Source: Sclerodactyla briareus
Taxonomy: Eukaryota; Echinodermata; Holothuroidea; Dendrochirotida; Sclerodactylidae
Length of the DNA stretch: 64,000 bases
NCBI GenBank assembly: GCA_026419785.1
Contig: JAODTK010001554.1
Span: 124,001 to 188,000, forward strand
Reading direction: 5' to 3'
Shown here: one piece after another, positions 47,707 to 58,000 of the stretch
Layout: each line of letters opens with the position of its first letter
Numbering within the stretch: the stretch's first letter is position 1
Position numbers and translations under genes: made by a program
Notes under the pieces: model-generated
What the model was told of the DNA's origin: nothing
Databases searched by the model: none
What the model saw: only the letters and a program-made list of their open reading frames with translations

Positions 47707-49169
47707 CGTCGGACTTGTTCGAAGGGACGTTGAGAAACCGGGTAAAGGACAGCACAAATTGCCCCGACTTGCAACAGTCCTTAGGCATTGAACGCACATC
47801 GTTACTGGGCGCTGCTATGCATGCATGATGCGCTGAGGTATGTACAGTGCGGAGTCGAAGGCATACCAGCCATGTGCGGTTACAATACCGCACGCGTCAA
47901 CAGAACGTGGCGCCTTTTCTTGCAAGTTCTCGGACTTATGGAGCGTTAATAGTATATGGTTAGGCGTTTGATTACGGTGGTTACCTGACCAAGTAGGCTG
48001 AGTGAAGGCTCCGACATTAGGCTTAGGTTAGCTCTAACGTAGGCCCTTCAGCTTGCCGCCTAGCCTATCTACAAATTACGGTTACACAGTCGCCGCAAGA
48101 TAAATAGGCCTAAAAACTATCCAGCCCAATCTCATTCGCGGAAGCCTTACTTAGGACTATATTGTAATGCGTGTAGTAGAATATGAAGCTGTGAAAAAGG
48201 AAAAGGCTAGGCTTGTACTTGCATAAGGTTGTTACTGGCCATAATGTTCTTACTATAACGGCGCCATGTGGAAAACAATGTAGGGTGTGGCACGCAGTCA
48301 AAGGAGTGACAAGTGAAGAGACTACATACAGTCTATGCCACGCTATAATCTTTGTGTGGAGTCACCTAAGGCTGAACAAACTTTCAATTGTGGCGCACCA
48401 GTAAAAAAATTGTAGCTTGTCTTCATTCACTTTACTGGAGTACATGTAAGAATCACAACAAGCTGATTTAGTTCTGTTCTATAACGTATATGAGTTTCGG
48501 CTGACAATGTAACGTCAGAGTAACATTTTACTTTCCACGTGCGAAAAAAATCCACAAAAAGTTTGATTGGTTGCTTTAAACACTAAGAAAAATATTTATG
48601 AATAATGATGTAAGTCGTCTTAACATCACAAAATAAGGTATTTATGAAATGGAAAGAGAACCCTATCATTATGTGAGAGGATGCATTCCCTTTAGGGTAA
48701 GGTACCACTCACCACATACACCTTCAGCATATTCTCCCATTGCAAGTCCCTTACAGCGACATCATTCTCTGTATTATTAAGCGAACTGAATTTCCCTCCA
48801 GAAAAAAGGCATCGTGAAGATGCAGGCCTCTACCATACTTGAAGAGTTGGGGAGGGGCCAAACTTCGGTGGGGATTAAATTATGGATTCAGTAAAAATGG
48901 TCCAAGTTATAAACTATTATAACTAATAGTCACTCTACAACATGCCATTAACTCCCTGTCGTTAGTACATGGGATGGAATCCTCGTCACACTTATTGTTT
49001 CACAACTTAATATAACAATGGCCCAGTACAAGGCGAGGCATGACATGTATGCCCCATTTCATATTCGCACCTTTTTCTCCAACCCAGCAATGACGGGTAG
49101 TTCTGTTGAAGAGTGAGACACAGCGGATAGGTCCTTCCTACATAACGTACACTATCTGTCATAATATTA

Positions 49170-49859
49170 AATCACCCATATGACTCGCCATTGACCACCC
49201 CGCAATGAAGGCTTTAAATTCTGGTTCCGAAAACTGTGGATTTGGCACGGGTATAATACAAGATCGCTTCCATAAATCAGTTGATATTCGAGTAAAGGAC
49301 TTATTAACAATGTATGTAAAAATATAAGCCAGTTGTGTTGCACAATGTTTCAGGACCCGAGGTGTGAGTTGTCAGGTCCAGCTGCCTTTGATGAGTTGAC
49401 CTTGGAAAAGTGGTGTCGCACTTCATCTTCGGTAACCGTGAAGTTGAAATCACCCTCTGGAAACTGAAGCCGTATTCTATGACGTTCAGCCGGATCCAGA
49501 TTATTAAAACGGTTTATAAAAATAATTTAGTTTATTTGCATATTCAGTACTCATCTGTGGCAGTTGGCAAAAAATGTCGTTTCGTTTCCGTATCCACTCA
49601 TCGAGCGCATGCCATTCCATACCTTCTTCATATTGTTCTCTGTAAAATGACCCTCAACTTTGTCTTGTATGCCGCCTTCTCTCGGATTACACTCTTCAAT
49701 TCGGATTGGATTTGTCTTAAGCTTTCTCGATCACCTCTCCCGAAGATCCCCTTCTTTCTGTTGATTAGATCTTCCACTCGCTTGGTTATCCATGGCTTGT
49801 TGTTAGGGTATAGTTTAATCTGTTTGGTTGGGATTACAACGTCGGTACAGAATTGGATG
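49170..49859 (-). pseudogene. LINE linker and RT finger domain
   Basis: The minus strand contains KVWNGMRSMSGYG (a conserved linker block in CR1/Rex1 proteins), then DPAERHRIRLQFPEGDFNFT, then VTEDEVRHHFSKVNSSKAAG followed by PD, and after a frameshift RVLKHCATQLAYIFTYIVNK and LWKRSCIIPVPNP. KAAGPD and the (I/V)IP(V/I)PK block are the first RT motifs of this group. The 150-codon plus-strand frame over the same DNA (49410-49862) is antisense noise. The RT reading ends near 49170. Confidence 0.82.
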
Positions 49860-50512
49860 TAGTCACTTACGGTTCTGTCAGGTCGTTCAGATCAATAGCG
49901 GCGTCAATAAACACGTTCCAGTCCGTACAATCCAACTCCGCTCGAGGAGTGCCAGGCTGTCTTCTTCATTTGTCTGCCGCAGTTATTGTTGTTGGCCTCT
50001 TTCTCTGGATGACCGGCCGGGATCTGGGTATTATGTTAAGCAGGTTATGATCAGCTAATCCGAGCGGTATGAGTTGTATTGAAGTGTAAGAGCCTTCTAC
50101 ATCAGAATAGAATAAGTCCAGGGTAGCAGCCCCTCGAGTTGTGCAGGTCACATGCTGGTGTAAGATGTTACTCTTCCGTAGGATACAGTGGTTAAAATCT
50201 CCGCTAACGATCATAAGGGCGTCTGGTGATTGAGTCTCGTTTTTTATTGATGTAATACGTCACACAGTTTCGCTTTGGCTGCCCTGCTTAGCACGTTTGC
50301 GGGTTGGGTACTTACACAGTAGTAACAATAACATGGGAGAATTCTCGGTGTAAATATATGGCCGCAGGCTAACAGACAGTATTTCAATGTTCGATGAACA
50401 GACTGATGTTTAATGACTGCGTGATTAGGATGACACCACTTTCGTTAACGTAAAGTGTGCACACCGCCCTCCCCTTTCTCCTTGCCGATTCAGTGCCACC
50501 CTTCCCCTCTCA
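49860..50512 (-). pseudogene. LINE endonuclease, C-terminal half
   Basis: The minus strand reads GGGVCTLYVNES-like text near 50470, then segments of the central endonuclease sheet, then IVSGDFNHCILRK (50211-50175), ATLDLFYSD and LGLADHN (about 50050). GDFN and (S)DHN are signature motifs of the exonuclease-endonuclease-phosphatase fold used by CR1-type LINEs to nick target DNA; the usual serine before DH is alanine here, while D and H remain. Frameshifts break the domain into at least three frames. It is the downstream half of a domain split by the insertion at 50513. Confidence 0.82.
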
Positions 50513-50644
50513 CAGTCCGAGTGATTCGTCGGAACTAACGAACGAATATTCTTTACTACTTCTACGATACTTGTGGATGGGCGCTGCCATTTTAACTATA
50601 TTACCCAGAATTCCATTCTGCCTTTGTGTGTAATGTCAATGAGT

Positions 50645-50676
<32 letters not shown>

Positions 50677-51972
50677 CAAACCTTCTTCACACTCCGTGTG
50701 TGGTCTGTATAATCGTCGAAAGGTCATATTCGTGAAGATGACTATCATATCCACAAAAAAGCCTTGTCCTGTTTAAGAGTCCACCACGCCGTTTTTTAAA
50801 TATTGAAAGATTTGGGTGATCCTGACGATTGTAATTCAAAATAGTAGAACCAGCACAGTCGTTTCTAGTATAGAGCGATTGTGTCAGGAATAACGGTTGT
50901 GTTCAAACGGTGAAGCTTACATCTCTGAAAGAAAATGATTAAGAATTGTAGTCTGTCTCTGTTCTATTTGCTACGTGTGCAGTTATCACGTGTTATACGT
51001 AACGTAGCCCACGTAACGTAGCATACGTTGATTACAGACGTAGAGCTCGTCACTAGCATATATGCGCGTATAAAATTTCACTAAGGCCCCCTACACATGT
51101 GAACGTGATATCAATGAACGCCATTCTTCCAACGCACGTACATATCGATATTACGTATATTGATATTAAGTACGTACGTACGTATTATAACCAGTACATG
51201 TACGTATTTATTAGTATAACATAAGCAGGCCAATACGTACGTACGGAAATATTACGTACACTAACAAACGTCGCGTAATACTGTTAGGTAAGTACTGAAA
51301 TCTAATTAACACACTCGCCTACGCGCGTAATGGTTATAGCGTACGTACAACGTATGTCGCACGTACGTAATATTATCGTCTACGTATCACGTTACTCGCA
51401 GACATACCGTGTACACATTATAACAACACATACAACATTTGGTGCGTATACGTTCTACCAGTATGCAATTAAAAATTGTTACGTACGCTGAGTTGCTCAT
51501 GTAAACACATGACGCATACGTGATAATTACGCGCAAAGCAATTACCACATACTGTTTCATGTCTGAACGATGAGTACAGTATCACGTCCCATGTTATGTT
51601 AGTGTAAGCCTACGTCATATTATTACATACCTACGGTATACTGTAGGAGGAAACGTACGTAAGTACGAATACAATATGAACGTCGTTGGTCAGCAATTAC
51701 TTCCCCATACGTAATACTTTTACATGAGTACGTGATAAATAGTACGTGAAGCCTACGCACCTGGTGTTTGCAAGTATTCACTAACAATAGCCATTTACCT
51801 GGACACTCTCTTCTACTTCGCAACTAGCGTATGCTATCACTATTAAAGCGACTGTAGTAAGACTACATCATGCATATTCATGGGTGAAATAGAACGTCGG
51901 CCGATTCCTAAATTCGTTACTCTTCTTTCTGACGAATAGAGTAATCCTTCTCCTGACGAATCACCCGGACTG
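50513..51972. mobile_element. 1,460-bp TIR element inserted in the LINE endonuclease, TACGTA-rich
   Basis: The unit starts CAGTCCGAGTGATTCGTC on the plus strand, and its right end read on the minus strand starts CAGTCCGGGTGATTCGTC; over 22 bases the arms differ at 3 positions. The LINE reading frame on the two sides rejoins across it. A five-base direct repeat, TGAG(G/A) on the minus strand, flanks it as a plausible target duplication. The interior from about 50985 to 51830 is dense in TACGTA and ACGTACGT words, and 50646-50676 is a pure T run. No transposase is recognised; the frames at 51623-51823 and 50573-50776 are not convincing. The superfamily is undetermined. Confidence 0.72.
50646..50676. 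repeat. 31-bp T homopolymer
   Basis: Uninterrupted T run inside the TIR element. On the minus strand it is poly-A, so a retrocopy tail is possible, but no retroelement body is visible beside it. Confidence 0.95.
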
Positions 51973-52290
51973 CCTCAGTAATTTGAATCCATCGATAGTT
52001 ACATGAGCATCATCATGATGATCGGTAAGCCATGTCTCCGTAAATAATAACAGACTGGCATTGCGAAAGTCGTGCAGATTTTTAACGTTAGAGCATAGTT
52101 CATCAATTTTGTTATTAAAGACTGAACATTACCCATGATTACGGATGGCAAGAATGGCTTGCATTTCTGTCTTCGCATCGTTTCTTTACACCTCCTGCTC
52201 TGCCCCGCTTTCTTCTTCTCATTTCCTTCGGCATGCCTTGGTAGTCGGGTATACATAACGTATTGCCGTAGGCCTGTAGGCAGCACATCA
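51973..52290 (-). pseudogene. LINE endonuclence N-terminal segment
   Basis: The minus strand reads QSRRCKETMRRQKCKPFLPS, then VIMGNVQSL, and after one frameshift near 52105 NKIDELCSNVKNLHDFRNAS, then LLLFTETWLTDHHDDAHV and TIDGFKLLR. A basic arginine-rich leader, N(V/A)(R/Q)SLxNKxDEL and TETWL open the endonuclease domain of CR1/Rex1-like LINEs; the E in TETWL is the metal-binding glutamate. The reading stops at KLLR where the inverted-repeat element begins, and the continuation is found on the other side at 50512. Only one frameshift is needed in about 90 residues, so this end is relatively well preserved. Confidence 0.85.
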
Positions 52291-52850
52291 ACGGAAAGGG
52301 CTAGTAGCTGAGGTTGACGAATACGATTTTATTCTAGACGAGGCAAAAACTCGCCCCATCATTTCCTTCGTAACCAGACATTCGGTGACCAACAGAATAG
52401 ACACTGCAGACAATCCATACTTTGAGTTCCATTTTTGAAGCTTAGCGTGTGAAAATAAAATACCAATATACATAAGTGCTCCAAAAAGGATGAAAAATAG
52501 AGGCAGAATGTGGCGAGTTGTGTCGCCACTAGGGTAGTAGCGCCACCAATTTTCAGTAAAAAATTGTCTCATATCCGAACGAGAAGAATGTGTATGACAC
52601 CATGTGACGTGCGATCGACGGCCTGTGTTTATCCTATGGTCTCTCAAAAAATATAACAACCCTAAGGATCACACCGATCGGAAACACGAGACGGGGGAGA
52701 ACGAGGAGAGAGTGAAGAGTATATAAACTGAGGTATGGTACAGGAAAAACCGACAGAGTAGTGAAGAAACCAATCTGAATGAAGATGCGAAGGAGTTTGT
52801 TGAAATTGATTTTTCGGGTAGAGTAAACTGTTCTAATAGGGCTTCTTATA
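52291..52850. other. Possible 5' part of the LINE; no domain recognised
   Basis: The minus frame 52288-52659 (123 codons) lies just upstream of the endonuclease text and could hold the weakly conserved leader of the LINE protein, but I recognise no motif in it. Confidence 0.3.
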
Positions 52851-53390
52851 AAACCGTTCAGATGAGAGGATTGTGTGGTAGGAAGAGTTTCGTTCATTGA
52901 AGAGAAAGTCGTGAAATTGATGGTATAATTGAATCACACGAAACAGAAACGACACGAATATGACAATCTTTTCCCGTTGCTTGACTTGGTTTTCAGTTGC
53001 TAGCTGCAAGAGTGACTCGGAACCTTGTCTGTTTTTCTCTATAGTCTCTCTGGCCTGTGTGTCACTATTGTCGTCAATTTCGGTACACTTTTACAAATGA
53101 AGCAGGCGTCATAACCGATCCAGATGAGAGATTTAGATGGTAGGAAAAGTTTCGTTCATTGAGGAGAAAGAAGTCGTGAAATGGCTGCAAATTGATAATA
53201 TCATGAAGCCCACGAACGAAGAACACGAGCAAAAATATGACAATATTTTCCCGTTGCCTTGACTTGTGTTCTCGTTGCATCGTCGGAAGTGGTCTGGACC
53301 CTGTGTGTCTCTTCCACAAACCTCCTGACCTGTGTGTTACTATTGTCTCATTTAGCCACCCTCTAAGAATATAAGCAGGCGTCATTAAGG
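52851..53390. repeat. Two-copy tandem duplication, about 260 bp
   Basis: Copy 1 (52851-53111) and copy 2 (53112-53390) share GTAGGAA(G/A)AGTTTCGTTCATTGA, ATATGACAAT followed by TTTTCCCGTTGC, CCTGTGTGT and AAGCAGGCGTCAT in the same order. They lie upstream of the LINE coding text when read on the minus strand. Confidence 0.85.
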
Positions 53391-53693
53391 GGTATAACCA
53401 TAAGAGTAGCCTCGTGAATGACGTTGAAAGTTGAAAATATAAACGAGCATTTTTCCCTCGAATCTATTTGGAAGTAGACCGATGACTGTGTGGCATGAGC
53501 CAGCTGGAAGCAGCGATCATCTAAGGTCATTCAAGGTCGTAGACGTCTCCTCAGTCGAATAGTGTTTCAACGTGAAAATTGGCCTAATTTTTATTCGATA
53601 TATTACGGCGGATTAGGCTTGCGTAGACACTGGTGTCGAACAAATATCACGTCGCACGCGTAACATTTGAATGCGGTAACTTGCAGACAATAA
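53391..53693. other. No gene recognised
   Basis: Spacer between the duplication and the next element. Nothing identified. Confidence 0.4.
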
Positions 53694-55004
53694 TTATATC
53701 CCCGAACACTGTAAGTGGTCGGGGCTATTATGGTTTGGCCGTGTGCCCGCCGTCTCGCCGCCGCGGCTCCGCCGCCGCCGCCGCCGCCGGAAATTTAGGC
53801 GTTAGCGCTCTCATTCTTTAACAGTTTATCCGATTGACCCAAAAAACGTAGTAAACATGTCCGTATGAGTAAAATCTTAGGTAGTTCGAAAATGGGTTAT
53901 ATCAGTATATGTTGTTGCACTCTATTTGGCAAGGTTTTTCGCAAAATGTTTCAGTTCTGCGATTACACGAAACATGGAGGTTGTGGTAGTTGTTGGAGCC
54001 GAAAAAACATGGCGACAATTTCAGGGTATCCGAGGTCAAGTTTGCATTTCTTTGGCCAGAGCTAAATTATAGCAGAATGTATGTGATATTTCAAACTCTT
54101 TGGATTTCCAGGAAACTTGGTGAATAGAGCAACTATCAGTGCCGATGGATTTCCCTACAGGTGGCGAGTCATGGAGGTCATCTTGAATGACTAATTTGCT
54201 ATAAGTGGCCCAATTAGCAAATGGGGAAATTTATAAACTTTGTTGGATTCTCACGAAACTTGTGAGTAGGACCTTCTAACAGTTCCCGATAAATTATTCA
54301 ATTGCGTTGAAATCACTGACGGTAATTAAGTGGTTTAATTACATATTCGTTAGCTAATTAGAATAATTAATGCAATTATTTCGCATCTTCTAGGGATTTT
54401 GACGAATCTTTGTGAATAGCGACCTACTACCAGTCCCTGATAAATTTATTCAATAGCACAAGATCACTGAGGACAAAAATATGTGGGACTAATTGCATAT
54501 TAGTTGTCCTGTCAGTCAAAATGATGAGTTTAATACTTTTCGCAATAACATTGGAATGGTCAATGGATGCAATATGCTTTTAGGAATTGATGCATCAAAT
54601 GGAGTGTAACAATTCTCATGAAAACCGCAATGTCATTGGAGGGCAAAAGGTCACTTAGGGTAAAAAAACTGATTTTAGTACTTTTTCGGCAATAGCAATG
54701 GGTGTGTTCTCAGAATGCAACATGATCCTAGGAGTGGATGTATCAAATGGAGGATAACAATTCTCATAATATCTGTCATATCATTAAAGGTCATCGAGGT
54801 CATTAGGGGTCAAAAAATGTTTTTTGGCCTATATTCGGAGACTTGAATATCTGCGAAGGCTGATTGGTTCACCTATTGTCATATAATTGTGACCTGCATG
54901 TGTGTGCCTCTGACCTGAATTTGACCATTGTCGGGTGGTCTGTGGTTAAGGTCGAAGCTGAATAAATGTGCTTATTTAAGGCCGCACCTTGTTCGGGGCT
55001 ATAG
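53694..55004 (+). mobile_element. 1.31-kb non-autonomous element with GCC-rich tract and 160-bp degenerate repeats
   Basis: The left end TATATCCCCGAACA and the right end, read on the minus strand as CTATAGCCCCGAACA, match at about 13 of 15 positions and form short terminal inverted repeats. After the left end come a CCCCGAAC...GGTCGGGG hairpin, TATTATGGTTT, a GCC-repeat tract (53741-53790), GGCGTTAGCGC and TATCCGATTGACC. Two degenerate tandem families then follow. One is at about 54250 and 54410 (GAA-CTT-GTGA-TAG, CC(C/T)GATAAAT, ATTCAAT, ATCACTGA). The other is at about 54600 and 54755 (AATGGAG, TAACAATTCTCAT, GTCAT, AGGTCA). No coding capacity is recognised. The element at 45690-46302 is an inverted relative. 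Confidence 0.65.
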
Positions 55005-58000
55005 GGGTGCACCATACAATTAACAAGTGCATTATGGAATGACCATTTACCTGTCCACGTTGTCGCTCAAAAGTCTAGAAATGTCTTCTTTCACGAATAT
55101 TTGTCCGGTTAATGTTCACAAATTCTTGAATAAGAGATGCGGGGATATCTATAGTCGGCGGTGTACCCGCCCGACATTTTCTAGTTTGGAACTGAGTAGC
55201 TGTGCTCCTCACAGGACTCTGATATTTTCAAGTGATCAGCGGCTTTTCTCTCTCATGGACTGACTTAGACGAATATATTTCCGATCAGCTACAGTATGGA
55301 GCATCTGGATGATGATTTCTCCTTCCCATAGTCCGATATTACTTGAAATAGTTTTGGAGGACGACGCAATATATGTGCCATATCGAGATCCAAAGGATCC
55401 TAAGGATGGATCCTATAGGGCTCCTTCTTATGAATCACGGTCCCATATAACCATTTCTGGCTTCTGTGACGGTAGCGTAAATATGTTTTGCCTTCTTCAC
55501 TCGCGAGTCCCAAACGTTTTCAAAACGGAAAAAATGACACTCGATAAAGCGGTGATTCCTGTGAAAAAACAGCACAAGGAGGAAAAGCACTTTGGTCAAA
55601 CTATCAGTGACTCGGGGGAAAACTTTCATAGATCAAGACAACATATTCCATGGTTACTTTCTGGGTTTTATCAATGTCCCATTTACCTTATCACCCCCTC
55701 ACAGTTTTTGAGGGATGAACATTATTGAACTGATAGCAAACAGATCCACTAGAAAATATCCACGTTTGAGTCCCCCCCCCCTTCAAGTCCTAGCTTATAC
55801 AGAGTGGAAGATACCGTCATTTTCACATGACGATACAAAATCCGAATTTCCGGACTGTTCCTGCTTGATTAGCAAAAGCCCGTGATACACAGCTTCTATG
55901 CGATATACCTTCACATCATTCCCTGAATTTACATTAGGATGTCACACGACTTTTTAGATGTTTGCTTGACTGCCTGGAAAAGTAGCGTATCGCATAAACC
56001 CGTGGCTGAGGAGTGTGTCTACAACACCCCCCTGCTTCCCTCCACCATGAGAGAGACCAAATTAAATCCTAAAAGTGTGGAAATTATTACGGAAACGCCC
56101 ATCGAAAACCTCTACATATAATCAGCACAAAACTTAATAATCAGTCGATCGCCCAGAATCACCAGAAATGATCATTTGTAACAAGTCGAAATGACAGTAT
56201 TTATAGTAAAATTCGATTGTACCCAGTATTGCTTGTACCCGTAATCAGTCGCCAAGAAAACGATGGCACAGTCAAATGTTTTCTACAAATTGTTTTTGGA
56301 AAAAGTTGATCGAGAAAGGGCATCGGTTATCAATCGAGAAAATAATTTTACAATGTGGATATCTTATATTATTAATCTATACTGATCATCCCATACAACG
56401 ACACATGAGGAAAGCCATGAACAAATCTCATAATAAACGCAAATGCTGCATAAGCGTAACCTTTGCTGTGTTTCGGAGCGCGGGGTGAATTAAGCGTTGA
56501 CCACAAGGCTAATATCGTATTATTCACTTGCGGAAAATTGAATACCTATACACTTGGTCGTGAAAAAACCTTGAAAACCAGACAGCTTCAGTGATCCACT
56601 TAGGTTATATTTATTGACAGAATCAACGCTACGGGGATCTTCTTACATACTTACATCATAAACTTCAGCTGAAGCCACGCCGGTCGACGTTCAGTACTGA
56701 ATTTTCACTCCCACACTTGCCTGCCCGCAGTCGAAGAGTTCAAGAGTATATTTATGGGTTATAACAGGCCAAAAGAGAATGTACTTCCTGTCCGCCTTGT
56801 GTTGAGCGACTGTAGACATCGGAGTTATTCGAACATTATCGTTAGATATTTCCAGCAAGGGAAGTTGACGTCACTAGTTTACCACATACAGTTATAAATC
56901 AGTAATGTGAGGCTCCGAGGTACTTTTGGAACACCGTCCTCGATTATTATCTGGAGAGTGACGGAAAAAGTTACGCCTTCACCATCGATACCAAACATAT
57001 GCCGAAAATTCTAATTGAGAGTGTGCTATTCTGTTCTCCTCCCTGTTTTCGGCAGGATTATTATCTGAGGAAAGCGAGAAATATCCCATATAACCCATGA
57101 CCATGCATTTCTGCAGTCATGAGTAACATTAAATTCGATTTTTTGACACTTGCTTGAAAGAGTGGTCGAGCTCAGGCAATTCCTGTTGGACCTGTTGATT
57201 TATGAGGTTTTAGTAGATGTATGTTACTGAGCGGCATTTCATTGCCGAGAAGTTGTATTTTCAAGGCGATGGCAGTCACGCACAGGTTGAGAAATAACTG
57301 TAGTCAATTATTGGCACCTCGTGATGCAAACAAGTCAAGATTATGACAAGAATAAATGCTACCCGTGTTTAAGGTCGCGAATTTTTTAAGCACCCTCTAC
57401 ACCGCATTTGTTGTACCTACCGTTTTACCGTTGATTTACCCAACCTAACTTTACTGAGGATTTAGGACTGTCAGTAGATAACAGACTATTGCAGGTTTTA
57501 TTACTTTCAATTGGGTCGAGGTTAAGTAACCACCGTGAAGAGATTATAACGTTAACATCTACTAGTCCCTGTACGACTAAGTACATTAGCATGTCTTCTA
57601 ATGCCCAGAGCTTCTAACGATGAAGAATGGTTCTACAAACAAATATTTTCATGGCCTTTTGGTGGCTACCATTTCCGCTAAAAGTTTCAATTGCGTATTG
57701 TCTTCACCAGAACCAACGAAATTACGTCTGTGATTCGAAAATTTGCAACTGTCAAAATAAGTCTCGCATCGGATTTATAGCCTTATCAAACGAAGACTAC
57801 AACGGACTGATATATCTAGTGATATGATCCTTTAGCGACGGCTAACTCCGGCATATGTCTTGGCCACCCGCTGTCATCCTCGTGAGCAGATGGAAGCTCT
57901 CGTTATCATAATGCAGCTTCAATACAAAGTTATAACCTCATAAAAAAAACGACAACCTATGTGCTGATGTTATACTCTATTTCACAATGAGATTCTGTTT

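Larger units (their letters stand above)
47311..49169. other. DNA of unknown origin within the LINE; no gene recognised
   Basis: LINE text stops on both sides. The segment contains a 56-bp tandem duplication (47510-47622), an AAC-type microsatellite and otherwise unrecognised sequence. I found no matching ends that would define an inserted transposon, so two separate LINE fragments side by side is an alternative. Confidence 0.4.
46363..52290 (-). mobile_element. Interrupted CR1/Rex1-like LINE
   Basis: On the minus strand the readable order is: endonuclease N-terminus (52290-51973), a foreign 1,460-bp insertion (51972-50513), endonuclease C-terminus (50512-49960), linker and RT fingers (to about 49170), about 1.9 kb of unrelated DNA, an RT block (47310-46955), thumb and C-terminal tail (to the stop at 46513-46515), and a 3' untranslated part ending AATAAAGTTTTTACCTTCCC at about 46363. 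An N-terminal apurinic-like endonuclease, a single RT and a short C-terminal tail ending RHRNSFVPRAIKVYNDKLVR are the layout of the CR1/Rex1 group. Frameshifts occur throughout. The 5' end upstream of 52290 is undefined. Confidence 0.8.

Noticed and set aside
47503..47893. Cys/Leu-rich ORFs on the minus strand
   Set aside because: Translation of the AAC-type microsatellite in different frames.
49410..49862. 150-codon plus-strand ORF, the longest in the window
   Set aside because: It is antisense to the LINE linker and RT finger text, which is clearly the real coding strand.
55309..55728. 139-codon plus-strand ORF
   Set aside because: No recognisable domain, signal peptide or codon pattern; this length is expected by chance in 64 kb.
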